This document shows positions 56,333 through 64,000 of a stretch of 64,000 bases of DNA, one piece after another. Under the pieces are notes generated by a model. It worked only from the letters and a program-made list of their open reading frames with translations, searched no databases and had not been told where the DNA came from. Numbering within the stretch: position 1 is the first letter of the stretch; the number at the start of each line of letters is the position of its first letter. Origin of the DNA: JBEDUK01 sp040414485 (lineage in GTDB: Bacteria; Actinomycetota; UBA4738); contig JBEDUK010000027.1 of NCBI GenBank assembly GCA_040414485.1, forward strand, positions 1 to 64,000, given 5' to 3'. The position numbers and the translations under genes were made by a program.

Positions 56333-59125
56333 TCAGTGCCGGTGGAAGTGGATCTTGCCCGCGCGATGCAGTTCGACGAAGGCCGCCACCACGTTCGGAT
56401 CGAACTGCGTCCCCGCCGCCAGCTTCATCCGGCGGATCGCCTCACCTTCGGCGAGGGCGGCCCGGTAGGGCCGGTCGGTGGTCATGGCGTGGAAGGCGTC
56501 GCAGACGAACACGATCCGCGCCTCCAGCGGGATCGCCTCGTGGGCGAGGCCGTCCGGATACCCCTTTCCGTCCCAGCGCTCGTGGCAGGCCCGGATGATC
56601 GGGCGGATCGGCTGCAGGAACGGCACGGGCGCCAGGATCTCCTCCCCGATCTCCGGATGGCGGTTCATGATCCGGCGCTCCTCGGCCGTGAGCGGGCCGG
56701 GCTTGCGGATGATCTCGCTCGGCACCCCGATCTTGCCGATGTCGTGGAACAGCGCGGAGATCTCCAGGCGCTTGAGCGCCGCACCCTCCAGGCCCTGCGC
56801 GACGCCGACCGTGATCGCCATCTCGGCGAGCGCTCGAGCATGGTCGCTCGTGTACTCGTCCTGGGCCTCGAGGGCGTTCGCCAGCGCCTCGATCGTGGAG
56901 AGGTAGGTGCGCTCGAGTTCCGCGAAACGCTCGGCGTTGCCCATGGCCAGTGAGGCGATGTCGGCGATGCCCCTGGCCAGACGAAGTTCGCGCGGCGTGA
57001 ACCGGTGCCGCGGCTCCAACCCGACCACGGCGATGGCGCCGAGGCCGTCGGGCTCCCAGCGGACCGGGGCGACGAGCGTGGCCCGCGGAGGGTTGAACGT
57101 CCTGTAGCGCCTGGGAAGCTTCCGAAGGGACGAGGCGGGCATCACGAAGGGTTCGGTCGTCGAGCGGAACAGCGGCTCGACCAGTTCCGCGGGGACGCTC
57201 ATGGCCGCCATCTCGCCGTGGAGATGCTCCGGGTAGCCCAGATGGTCCGCCATGCGGAACCTCCCGTCCGGTCCCCGGACCCAGGCGTCGACGGCGGCGG
57301 ACCTGATCAGACCGGGAATGGTCGCGAGCACGACGGACCAGATGGCGCCGGCATCGGTCGCCAGCGTCAAGGCCTGCGAGAGCGCGAGCAGCGAACCCGA
57401 CACCTCGGCGGATTCGCGTTCGGTCTGGAACAGCCGCGCGTTCTCGAACGCCACCGCCGCGTGCGAGGCGAGGACCTCCAGCAGGCGAAGATCGCTGCCG
57501 TCGAACTGGTCGATGCCGAGCTTCGACAGCGTCACCGTGCCGGTCACGCGGTCGCCGAAGCGCATGGGGACGCACAGGATCGATTCGTCGATGTCGGTCG
57601 TGCCCGGGAGCAGCACGGAGAAGTCGCACGTGGTGGCGTTCGGCGTGTAGAACGACTCGCCTGTGACGGCCACGCGTCCCGTGATGCCCTCCCCGAGCTT
57701 GGTCACCAGCGCGTCGAACGTCTCGCCCTGGTATTCGAGCAGCTCGCCCCGGAACGCGATCGGCAGCAGTGTGTCCCCGTCCGGCTGGAGGAGGTGGATG
57801 CGGCAGTTGTGGTAGTCGATGAGGCTCCGCAGCTCCGCCGTGATCGTCTCGCCGATCCCGTCGACGTCGTTCAGCCGATTGAGCTTCTGAGACAGGCTCT
57901 GCAGCATCTTGAGGTGGGCGACCGAACGGACCTCGTCGCCGAGCGCCAGGTCCGCGGGCCTGGTGCCGAACCCCGCGGACGGCACCGAGTGACCGGCGCG
58001 TCGAGACGGTGTCTGGTCGTCGGCGCGGGCGGGGTGGCTCCAGACCGCCACCCGATCCTTGCCGAGGCCCTTCGCCTCGCGCAGCGCCGCATCGGCGCAC
58101 GCGATCAGGTCGCGCGCGGCGGTGGCCTGCGCGGGTCCCTCGGCGACACCGGCGCTCACGGTCACGTGGCGCCCGTCGGACACGGCGACCGTCGCCACGA
58201 ACCGCCGGAGGCGATCCGCCAGCGCCGCAGCCTGTTCGGCGGTTCGACCGGGAAGGATGATCGCGAATTCCTCGCCGCCCACGCGACAGGGGATGTCGTC
58301 GTCGCCGCAGAGTTCGCGCGTGGCGCCGGCGATCGATTGCAGCACCTGGTCCCCGGCGACATGCCCGAACGACGCGTTCACCCTGCTGAAGTCGTCGATG
58401 TCGTACAGCACGAGGCTCACCCGCGAGCGCAGCAGCGATGCACGGCGAAGCTCTTCGGCCATCCGCTCGTGGAAATGCCGGTGATTGAACAGGGCGGTCA
58501 GGTGGTCGGTGACGATCTCGGCCTCCAGCCGCTCGCGGATCTCGGCGTTGTCCATCGCGAGGGCCGCGACGCCGGCGAATCGAACGGCGCGGCGGAACTC
58601 GTCCTCGTCGAAGACGTTCTCCGGACCGCGACGCTGAAGGCAGAGCACGCCCTTCAACTCCTCGCGCGCGATCAGGGGGACGCTGATGATCGATTCGCGG
58701 CCCTCCGGCCGGCCGTCGATCGCCGTCGCGCGCGGATGGCGCCACATGTCGTCCACGATCTGCGGCGAGGCCGTCTCCGCGGTCCAGCCGATGATGCCCT
58801 GACCGAACGCGAACGGCCCCGCCGCGAGGATCTCCTCCGACCACCGATCCCTCACCAGCACCGGCCGCAGGACCCGCATCGGCAGATCCGCGCGGTAGAC
58901 CCGGAGCGTCTGGTACGGGACGATCTCGCGGAGCGCGTCGCCGATCGCGTCCAGGACGCGGTCGAGCGAACCTTCCGACACCAGCAGGTGCGTGATGTCA
59001 CCGAGCAGGCGGTCAACCGCACCGTCCTCGAGCGGGACGAGCCGAACGACCTCGCCGGTGCCGCGCACCGCGCGCAATGGATGGACCTCGGCCGCGCCCG
59101 TGGGCGCGGTGCGACGTTGCCCCAC
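56333..59125 (-). CDS. GAF-GGDEF-GAF-HD-GYP cyclic-di-GMP enzyme
   Basis: The 930-residue cytoplasmic protein has a GAF domain (about 40-195), GGDEF domain (about 205-365) with signature RVGGEEFAI, then two further GAF-type domains (about 400-560 and 570-720). The HD-GYP domain at the C-terminus has HDIGKIGVP and HERWDGKGYPDGL. GGEEF is an active-type diguanylate cyclase motif and HD-GYP motifs look intact, so one polypeptide may both make and break c-di-GMP. GTG 59125 follows GGAGGAGAGG. A promoter and a roughly 65-nt leader precede it. Confidence 0.94.
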   Translation of the reverse strand: MGQRRTAPTGAAEVHPLRAVRGTGEVVRLVPLEDGAVDRLLGDITHLLVSEGSLDRVLDAIGDALREIVPYQTLRVYRADLPMRVLRPVLVRDRWSEEILAAGPFAFGQGIIGWTAETASPQIVDDMWRHPRATAIDGRPEGRESIISVPLIAREELKGVLCLQRRGPENVFDEDEFRRAVRFAGVAALAMDNAEIRERLEAEIVTDHLTALFNHRHFHERMAEELRRASLLRSRVSLVLYDIDDFSRVNASFGHVAGDQVLQSIAGATRELCGDDDIPCRVGGEEFAIILPGRTAEQAAALADRLRRFVATVAVSDGRHVTVSAGVAEGPAQATAARDLIACADAALREAKGLGKDRVAVWSHPARADDQTPSRRAGHSVPSAGFGTRPADLALGDEVRSVAHLKMLQSLSQKLNRLNDVDGIGETITAELRSLIDYHNCRIHLLQPDGDTLLPIAFRGELLEYQGETFDALVTKLGEGITGRVAVTGESFYTPNATTCDFSVLLPGTTDIDESILCVPMRFGDRVTGTVTLSKLGIDQFDGSDLRLLEVLASHAAVAFENARLFQTERESAEVSGSLLALSQALTLATDAGAIWSVVLATIPGLIRSAAVDAWVRGPDGRFRMADHLGYPEHLHGEMAAMSVPAELVEPLFRSTTEPFVMPASSLRKLPRRYRTFNPPRATLVAPVRWEPDGLGAIAVVGLEPRHRFTPRELRLARGIADIASLAMGNAERFAELERTYLSTIEALANALEAQDEYTSDHARALAEMAITVGVAQGLEGAALKRLEISALFHDIGKIGVPSEIIRKPGPLTAEERRIMNRHPEIGEEILAPVPFLQPIRPIIRACHERWDGKGYPDGLAHEAIPLEARIVFVCDAFHAMTTDRPYRAALAEGEAIRRMKLAAGTQFDPNVVAAFVELHRAGKIHFHRH

Positions 59126-59199
59126 CTTCGCCTCTCCTCCATGAGGCGTCGGCCGCCCGCGGGGGGAAGAGCCGACGGACCTGGGACCTAAGGACGCTT

Positions 59200-59228
59200 A
59201 TTACATCGGCCGCATTCACCCGGTTCAA
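59200..59228 (-). promoter_or_regulatory. Promoter of the GGDEF/HD-GYP gene
   Basis: On the minus strand TTGAAC (59228-59223), a 17-bp spacer and TGTAAT (59205-59200) match a housekeeping-sigma promoter well. Predicted start near 59193, about 68 nt before the GTG. I see no known c-di-GMP riboswitch consensus in the leader. Confidence 0.6.
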
Positions 59229-59366
59229 GCAGCGAATCGAGGCGAAAGTTCGAGCGGATTTCGGCATGAATCGGACGAATAGGACTGTCGGTCGCGGCGG
59301 AGCCCGCTTCGGAGCGCATTCGAGGCGCGCCGGACAGGTCGGCCGAGCCATCGCGCACGGCTGCGA

Positions 59367-59372
59367 TAGGCT
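59367..59372 (+). promoter_or_regulatory. -10 box for the PAC2 gene
   Basis: TAGGCT ends 7 nt before the PAC2 ATG, predicting a leaderless transcript. Confidence 0.42.
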
Positions 59373-59379
59373 CCCCGAG

Positions 59380-60306
59380 ATGGACGGACACGTGCGATTC
59401 GACGCCCGGCCCCATCTGGAGCACCCGGCGCTGGTGTGCGCATTCGAGGGATGGAACGACGGCGGCGAGGCCGCCTCGGTCGCGAACCGGTACCTCATGG
59501 AACGGTGGGAGGCGGTCCGGTTCGGCTCGATCGACGGCGAGGAGTTCTACGACTTCCAGGTGAACCGTCCGACGGTTCGGCTGGAGGGGGGCGTGAGCCG
59601 GGTCATCGACTGGCCCGGTCCGGCATTCGCCGCGGCGTCGCCGCCCGGCCGCGACGTGGTCTTCCTGAGCGCGCCGGAGCCGAGCGTCCGGTGGCGCACG
59701 TTCTCCGAGGCGGTCCTGGATGCCTGCCGCGAGCTCGGCGTCGACCTGGTCGTCACCCTGGGCGGCTTCCTGACCGATGTTCCGCACGGTCGCGACGTCC
59801 CCGTCGTGGGCTCGGCGCGAACCGATGCGGAGGCCGACCGGCTGGGGCTGTCGCATTCGAGGTACGAAGGCCCGACCGGGATCGTCGGTGTGCTGCACGA
59901 TGCGGCGAACCGGGCGGGCCTTTCCTCCGTGAGCCTGTGGGCCGCCGTGCCCCATTACCTGTCGGTGGCGCCCAACCCGAAGGCGGCCCTGGCATTGGTC
60001 GACCGGGCCTGCGGAGTACTCGGCACCTCGGTGGATCGCGCCGCGCTGACCCGCGCGGTCGAGCGGTGGGAGCGGGGCGTCGCCCGGCTTCTGGAGGAGA
60101 ACGAGGAGCTCGGCGAATACGCCTCGAGGCTGGAACGCGGCGACGAGTCGGATGACGGCTCGGACGCGGAGTCGGCGGAGTCCGCGCTCGAGGACGTGAT
60201 GGACGAGCCGTCGATCCCGTCGGGTGAGGCGATCGCGGCGGAGTTCGAGCGATTCCTCCGGCAACAGGCCCCGGACGCCACGGACGACCCGGGGCCCGAT
60301 CAATGA
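59380..60306 (+). CDS. PAC2-family protein (proteasome-assembly-chaperone-like)
   Basis: The 308-residue PAC2 (COG2047-like) protein has HPALVCAFEGWNDGGEAAS at the N-terminus, DLVVTLGGFLTDVPHGRDVPV and GPTGIVGVLHDAANRAGL, and AVPHYLSVAPNPKAALAL. The C-terminal 80 residues are acidic and helical (LEENEELGEYASRLERG). The family is named after a eukaryotic proteasome assembly chaperone; actinobacterial members are widespread but their role is unsettled. ATG 59380 lacks a Shine-Dalgarno. Its stop overlaps the next ATG by 4 bp. Confidence 0.9.
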   Translation: MDGHVRFDARPHLEHPALVCAFEGWNDGGEAASVANRYLMERWEAVRFGSIDGEEFYDFQVNRPTVRLEGGVSRVIDWPGPAFAAASPPGRDVVFLSAPEPSVRWRTFSEAVLDACRELGVDLVVTLGGFLTDVPHGRDVPVVGSARTDAEADRLGLSHSRYEGPTGIVGVLHDAANRAGLSSVSLWAAVPHYLSVAPNPKAALALVDRACGVLGTSVDRAALTRAVERWERGVARLLEENEELGEYASRLERGDESDDGSDAESAESALEDVMDEPSIPSGEAIAAEFERFLRQQAPDATDDPGPDQ

Positions 60307-61112
60307 GCGACGATCCAGACCAACGCGAAGGGCAGCGGGTCGTCTCGCTCGCGCGGCGGTTCGGTGGCGCCGGTGGGCACGGTGGCATCCGCCCGCACCG
60401 CGGGTCGATCCAGGACGCGGACCGGGCGACGCCGAACGCGAAGAGCGGCGCGCTGCGCGCGGGCATCTTCGGGGTCAACGACGGCCTGCTCTCGAATCTC
60501 TCGCTGATCATGGGCTTCGCCGGCGCCGCGGTGCAGAACCACGTGGTGGTGCTCGCCGGCGTCGCCGGACTGCTCGCGGGGGCGTTCTCCATGGGCGCGG
60601 GTGAGTACGTGTCGATGAGCGTGCAGCGCGAGCTGTTCGAACGACTGCTGCACATCGAAGCCCACGAGCTGGCCACGATCCCCGAGGAGGAGACCGACGA
60701 ACTGGCGGCGATCTACGAGCGGAAGGGGTTCCCGAAGGATCTCGCCCGTCAGGCGGCGGAGGTCGTCATGCAGAATCCCGACGTCGCGCTCGAGACGCAC
60801 GCGCGCGAGGAGCTCGGGCTGGACCCGGACGAGCTGGGCTCCCCGTGGGGCGCGGCCATCTCGTCGTTCCTCACGTTCTCGGTCGGGGCGCTGATCCCGC
60901 TCATCCCGTTCCTGATCGGATCCGGAACCGCCGCCGTGATCGCGGCGGTCGTGGCCAGTGCGGTGGCGATCTTCTCCGTCGGCGCCGCTATGTCGCTCCT
61001 GACCGGCCGGTCCCCACTGTGGTCGGGGGCCCGCATGCTGATCGTGGGGACGCTCGCCGCGGGCATCACCTTCGGTGTGGGGCGGTTGCTCCACGTCACG
61101 ACGACCGTCTGA
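60303..61112 (+). CDS. VIT1/CCC1-family metal transporter
   Basis: The 269-residue protein has about 50 hydrophilic N-terminal residues, then AGIFGVNDGLLSNLSLIMGFAGA (first helix), GAFSMGAGEYVSMSVQRELFERL and IPEEETDELAAIYERKG with its acidic metal-binding loop (about 115-175), and three C-terminal helices. VIT1-like transporters export Fe2+/Mn2+ from the cytosol. Coupled to PAC2 by ATGA. An 8-bp-stem hairpin follows at 61133-61156. Confidence 0.9.
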   Translation: MSDDPDQREGQRVVSLARRFGGAGGHGGIRPHRGSIQDADRATPNAKSGALRAGIFGVNDGLLSNLSLIMGFAGAAVQNHVVVLAGVAGLLAGAFSMGAGEYVSMSVQRELFERLLHIEAHELATIPEEETDELAAIYERKGFPKDLARQAAEVVMQNPDVALETHAREELGLDPDELGSPWGAAISSFLTFSVGALIPLIPFLIGSGTAAVIAAVVASAVAIFSVGAAMSLLTGRSPLWSGARMLIVGTLAAGITFGVGRLLHVTTTV

Positions 61113-61132
61113 TCCACCGGTCGCGCGGAAAT

Positions 61133-61156
61133 CCGCCTGATTTTCGGCTCAGGCGG
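61133..61156. terminator. Hairpin after the VIT1-like gene
   Basis: CCGCCTGA-TTTTCGGC-TCAGGCGG is a perfect 8-bp stem 20 bp after the transporter stop. It overlaps the 6-phosphogluconolactonase stop codon, so it may serve both converging genes. No T-run follows. Confidence 0.4.
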
Positions 61157-61871
61157 GCGCGGCCGCACGATCACAGAGGATCAACAGCCGCGACGGGCGC
61201 ATCAGCGCCGCGGGGATGTCCTCGCCGGCAAGCAGCCGCCCCAATGCCTCGCGTTTCGACGAGCCCGCGACCAGGAACGCACCGACCCTCGCCGCCGACA
61301 GCGCCGGCGCCGTCATGGTCACCCGCGGCACGAACGGCTCCAGTCCCGCCTCCGGCACGTGCACGACCCAGCGCGACCGCTCCTCGACGGCGGGCTTCCC
61401 TGGGAACAGCGAGGCCGTGTGGCCGTCCGGTCCAAGTCCGTAGACGGCGAAGTCGAACGAAGGCAAAGGCGCGCCCCCGAACCGAGCGCGCAGGTCTCGT
61501 TCATACCCGTCGGCGTCACATTCGGCGCCGTCCATCGGATACACGCGCGCGGGTATCTGATCCAGCAACGCAAGCCGCGCCGTCCGCAGGTTCGACCGAT
61601 CGTCGGACTCCGGCACGCACCGGTCGTCGCCGAAGAAGAACTCGGCTTCGGCCCATTTGTAGGAGATCCCGGTGAGGCCCCGGTAGAACGCTTCCGGCGT
61701 GCTGCCCCCCGAAAGCACGATCGTCCTCGGGCCCGCTTCGACGAACAGCTCGACGGCCGCCGCGACCAGCGCATCGACGTCGTCGAGCACCCGGAGTTCC
61801 GGCGACGGCGAGCCTTCGGCGTTCGACTTCACGACGTTATGAACCGTTACCCGGGAACCGCCCGATCCCAA
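61149..61871 (-). CDS. pgl: 6-phosphogluconolactonase
   Basis: This enzyme hydrolyses 6-phosphogluconolactone in the pentose phosphate pathway. The 240-residue product has VLSGGSTPEAFYRGL, EFFFGDDRCVP and GLGPDGHTASLFPG, all diagnostic. The start is uncertain: TTG 61871 or GTG 61832; neither has a clear Shine-Dalgarno. zwf and gnd are not beside it. It lies just after the MarR gene on the same strand. Confidence 0.92.
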   Translation of the reverse strand: MGSGGSRVTVHNVVKSNAEGSPSPELRVLDDVDALVAAAVELFVEAGPRTIVLSGGSTPEAFYRGLTGISYKWAEAEFFFGDDRCVPESDDRSNLRTARLALLDQIPARVYPMDGAECDADGYERDLRARFGGAPLPSFDFAVYGLGPDGHTASLFPGKPAVEERSRWVVHVPEAGLEPFVPRVTMTAPALSAARVGAFLVAGSSKREALGRLLAGEDIPAALMRPSRLLILCDRAAAPA

Positions 61872-61883
61872 CCGGCCGAACGA

Positions 61884-62300
61884 TTACCCGATCAGCGTGG
61901 CGAGCGTCGCGCGCAGGGCCTCGTACCGATCCGGCCCGAGCCTGCGGCGAACCTTCTGCTCCGCGGACGAAACGGCCTTCGAGGCCTCCGCGCGCTCCTT
62001 CTGGCCCTTCGCCGTCAAGTTGACGGTCTTCGCGCGGGCGTCGTTCGGGTCCTTCGACCGTGTCACCAGGCCGAAGCGGGCGAGATCGTTCACCACCTGC
62101 ATCATGGCCTGCTTGGTGATCCCCGCCCGGGCCGCAAGGTCGGTCAGGCGGATCCCCTTCTTGTCGATCAGCACGAGCGCCGTCGCGTGGCGGGGGCTCA
62201 GATTCGACGAGCCACGCGCCTCCAGCGCCGCGTCGACCTGCCGGTCCACGGCACGGAACGCGTCGAGCAACATCCGGTTGAGGTGCTCTGTCTCTGCCAT
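61884..62300 (-). CDS. MarR-family transcriptional regulator
   Basis: The 138-residue winged-helix protein has IRLTDLAARAGITKQAMMQVVNDL (recognition helix) and LVTRSKDPNDARAKTVNLTAKG (wing), typical MarR motifs. It is divergent from the GNAT gene by 85 bp and 12 bp upstream of pgl. MarR proteins usually control themselves and a divergent neighbour; I found no clean palindrome in the gap. Confidence 0.9.
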   Translation of the reverse strand: MAETEHLNRMLLDAFRAVDRQVDAALEARGSSNLSPRHATALVLIDKKGIRLTDLAARAGITKQAMMQVVNDLARFGLVTRSKDPNDARAKTVNLTAKGQKERAEASKAVSSAEQKVRRRLGPDRYEALRATLATLIG

Positions 62301-62373
62301 GGGCGCAATCCTGACGCGGGGGCGCCTGTTTCGTCAATCGCCTTTACCGAATCCCGCTGTCGTGCCCGTCCGT

Positions 62374-62379
62374 TAGCCT
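62374..62379 (+). promoter_or_regulatory. -10 box for the GNAT gene
   Basis: TAGCCT ends 6 nt before the GTG start, which places +1 on the start codon itself. Confidence 0.42.
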
Positions 62380-62385
62380 CGGAGC

Positions 62386-62919
62386 GTGGCCAGTGCGGAG
62401 ATCGCCGAATCCATCCTCGTCCGTGCCGTCCGGCCGGAGGAGTACGAAGAGGCCGGCCGGATCACGGCGCTCGCGTACGAGGAGTTCGTCTGGCCGGGCG
62501 ACGACGAAGCGGACTGGCGCGACTACCTGGCGCAGATCGCGGACGTCGCGGGCCGGGTCGATCGGACCGTCGTGCTCGTCGCGGTCGAGGAGCCGGCCGG
62601 GCGGATCCTGGGGTGCGTCACGATCGAGGAGGACGGCGTCATCGGGGACGACGATGTCGAACCCGAGCCCGACGCCAGCCAGATCCGGATGCTCGGGGTC
62701 GACCCGTCCGCGCGCGGCCGCGGGATCGGACGGGCGCTGATGGAATCGTCCATCGCCCGGGCGCGGGACCTGGGGAAGCGTTTCGTGACGCTTCGCACCA
62801 CCGAACGGATGCTCCCGGCGCAGGCCATGTACCGGGCCATGGGGTTCGAACCGGACCCGGACCACGACATCGTGTTCGACAACGACTTCAGGCTGATCGC
62901 GTACCGGCTGGCGCTGTAG
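62386..62919 (+). CDS. GNAT-family N-acetyltransferase
   Basis: The 177-residue protein has motif A QIRMLGVDPSARGRGIGRALME (acetyl-CoA pyrophosphate loop RGRGIG), motif B AQAMYRAMGFEPDP and a short C-terminal strand. The GTG start fits a leaderless transcript. Substrate unknown. It is divergent from marR, which may regulate it. Confidence 0.88.
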   Translation: MASAEIAESILVRAVRPEEYEEAGRITALAYEEFVWPGDDEADWRDYLAQIADVAGRVDRTVVLVAVEEPAGRILGCVTIEEDGVIGDDDVEPEPDASQIRMLGVDPSARGRGIGRALMESSIARARDLGKRFVTLRTTERMLPAQAMYRAMGFEPDPDHDIVFDNDFRLIAYRLAL

Positions 62920-62938
62920 CCGACCCGGCCAGCAAAGG

Positions 62939-64000
62939 TCAGGCGCTTCGGATCACGTGGCCGTCGCGCAGGACCACGCCGTCCTCGCATTCGGCCTCCA
63001 CCTCTCCCCCCTGGAACTGTTGCTGGTAGAGCTGCGCGTACAGCCCGCCGCGGGCAAGCAGTTCGGCGTGCGTCCCCCGTTCGACGATGCGGCCGCGGTC
63101 CACCACGAAGATCATGTCGGCGGACAGGATCGTCGACAGCCGGTGTGCGATGGCGATGGTCGTCCGGCCCTTCATCAACGGATCGAGCGCCGCCTGCACC
63201 AGCCGCTCGGACGTGGTGTCGAGCGACGATGTCGCCTCGTCCAGGATGAGGATCCGCGGGTTCTTCAACACGACCCGCGCGATGGCCAGGCGCTGCTTCT
63301 CCCCACCGGAGAGACGGTACCCCCGCTCCCCCACGATGGTGTCGTAGCCGTCCGGCATCTCCATGATCCGGTCGTGGATGAACGCCGCCCGCGCGGCGGC
63401 CTCCAGCTCCTCCTGGGTGGCGTCCGGCTTTCCGTACAGAAGGTTCTGCCGCACGGTGGTGTGGAACAGGTACGTCTCCTGGGTGACCATCCCGATGACG
63501 TCGCCGAGCGACTCGAGCTTGATGGATCGAACGTCGAAGTCGTCGATCTCGACGGCGCCCTCGGTGACGTCGTACAGGCGGGGAACGAGGTACGTCATGG
63601 TGGTCTTGCCGGCACCGCTCGGGCCGACCAGCGCCGCGAGCTGGCCCGACTGGATCTCCAGATCGACGTCCTCCAGGTTCCACTCGCGCGGCCGTTCGTT
63701 CTGGAGGGCGAGCTCGGTGGTGCCGCCCAGGGCCGTCAGCGCGGGCTCGTCGGCCGGCGACTCGTCGGCGGAATCGACCGCGGCCTTCCCGTTTCCGCCG
63801 GCGGCCGCACCGTCGACGACGCCGCCGTTCACCTGGCCGTTCGGCGCGAGCGCCGGGTCGTACCTGAAGAAGACGTCGCGGAACCGGACCTTCCCCGCGA
63901 CCGCGTCTGGCCGAAGGTCCCGCGCGTCGGAGGCATCCTCGATCTCGTGCGGCATGTCGAGGTATTCGAAGATGCGCGAGAACAACGCGAGCGAGGACTG
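62939..64000 (-). CDS. ABC exporter ATPase half (permease-ATPase fusion), truncated at right edge
   Basis: The reading frame is open to the window edge, so the N-terminal membrane domain lies outside. Visible are the end of the membrane domain (SSLALFSRIFEYLDMPHEIED), then FRDVFFRYD, Walker A GPSGAGKTTMTYL, VTQETYLFHTTVRQN, signature RLSGGEKQRLAIARVVL, Walker B ILILDEATSSLD and AIAHRLST. A Gly/Ala/Glu-rich insertion of about 50 residues splits the first beta strands, between FFRYDPAL and WNLEDVDL. Lipid or drug exporters (MsbA-like) have this build, but the substrate is not visible. Confidence 0.92.
   Translation of the reverse strand, partial: QSSLALFSRIFEYLDMPHEIEDASDARDLRPDAVAGKVRFRDVFFRYDPALAPNGQVNGGVVDGAAAGGNGKAAVDSADESPADEPALTALGGTTELALQNERPREWNLEDVDLEIQSGQLAALVGPSGAGKTTMTYLVPRLYDVTEGAVEIDDFDVRSIKLESLGDVIGMVTQETYLFHTTVRQNLLYGKPDATQEELEAAARAAFIHDRIMEMPDGYDTIVGERGYRLSGGEKQRLAIARVVLKNPRILILDEATSSLDTTSERLVQAALDPLMKGRTTIAIAHRLSTILSADMIFVVDRGRIVERGTHAELLARGGLYAQLYQQQFQGGEVEAECEDGVVLRDGHVIRSA

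Noticed and set aside
59126..59199. Cyclic-di-GMP riboswitch before the GGDEF/HD-GYP gene
   Set aside because: The leader is short and lacks the conserved GEMM core sequences I know; only a loose GTCGGC/GCCGAC pairing is seen.

Overview
This is a very GC-rich bacterial chromosome segment, with dense genes, many GTG and some TTG starts, and repeated 4-bp GTGA/ATGA stop-start overlaps. The era-CNNM-ybeY-phoH-HIT-rsmE-dnaJ-hrcA-hemW-lepA-rpsT-holA-comEC-comEA order, a PAC2-family protein, an ECF sigma with an anti-sigma-like partner, and TANNNT boxes only a few bases before start codons all point to an actinobacterium (Actinomycetota), probably an uncultured lineage. I cannot name a species. I found no tRNA, rRNA, CRISPR array, prophage or insertion sequence.

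Layout. 1-19540 is mostly minus-strand housekeeping: Era (cut by the left edge), CNNM/CBS protein, YbeY, PhoH, HIT hydrolase, RsmE, DnaJ and HrcA behind a CIRCE operator, HemW, LepA, HolA, ComEC, ComEA, a VOC protein and LeuS. Set into it on the plus strand are an ECF sigma/anti-sigma-like pair and rpsT. 19725-21993 holds a secreted delta-60-repeat protein and a diacylglycerol-kinase-like lipid kinase. 22016-33983 is a minus-strand catabolic block: BtpA/SgcQ TIM barrel, PfkB kinase, CocE-type hydrolase, BHMT-like methyltransferase, sarcosine-oxidase-like flavoenzyme, then a complete Opp/Dpp importer. 34033-36542 is a sensor kinase/response regulator pair with a small membrane protein, behind 11-bp-spaced repeats resembling a PHO box. 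36684-40580 has a cytochrome P450 converging on homoserine dehydrogenase, threonine synthase and a Cys-rich micro-protein. 40629-45319 is a sulfate ABC import operon that also carries a YezD-like protein and a small membrane protein; its leader has three tandem repeats after a near-consensus promoter. 45367-64000 is mixed: YhhN, a coiled-coil protein, an acyltransferase, an orphan receiver protein, an S53 peptidase, an M20 peptidase, a PAS/GAF histidine kinase, YchF, a zinc-ribbon membrane protein, a GAF/GGDEF/HD-GYP protein, PAC2 coupled to a VIT1-like transporter, 6-phosphogluconolactonase, MarR, GNAT and a truncated ABC exporter.

How genes work together. hrcA-dnaJ looks like HrcA/CIRCE heat-shock control. 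hom-thrC makes threonine. sbp-cysT-cysW-cysA imports sulfate. The BHMT-like and sarcosine-oxidase-like enzymes beside an importer suggest use of N-methylated amino acids or peptides.

The most unusual observations are: (1) the micro-protein at 38031-38216 ends ...PGC-UGA, but its frame stays open for 34 more codons into a His/Asp/Glu-rich tail, and a 7-bp GC hairpin with a GGUC loop lies about 22 nt after the UGA, as a bacterial SECIS would; (2) the sulfate-operon leader repeats; (3) the composition of the 12-kb catabolic block; (4) the PHO-box-like repeats before the two-component operon. All are sequence-based inferences.
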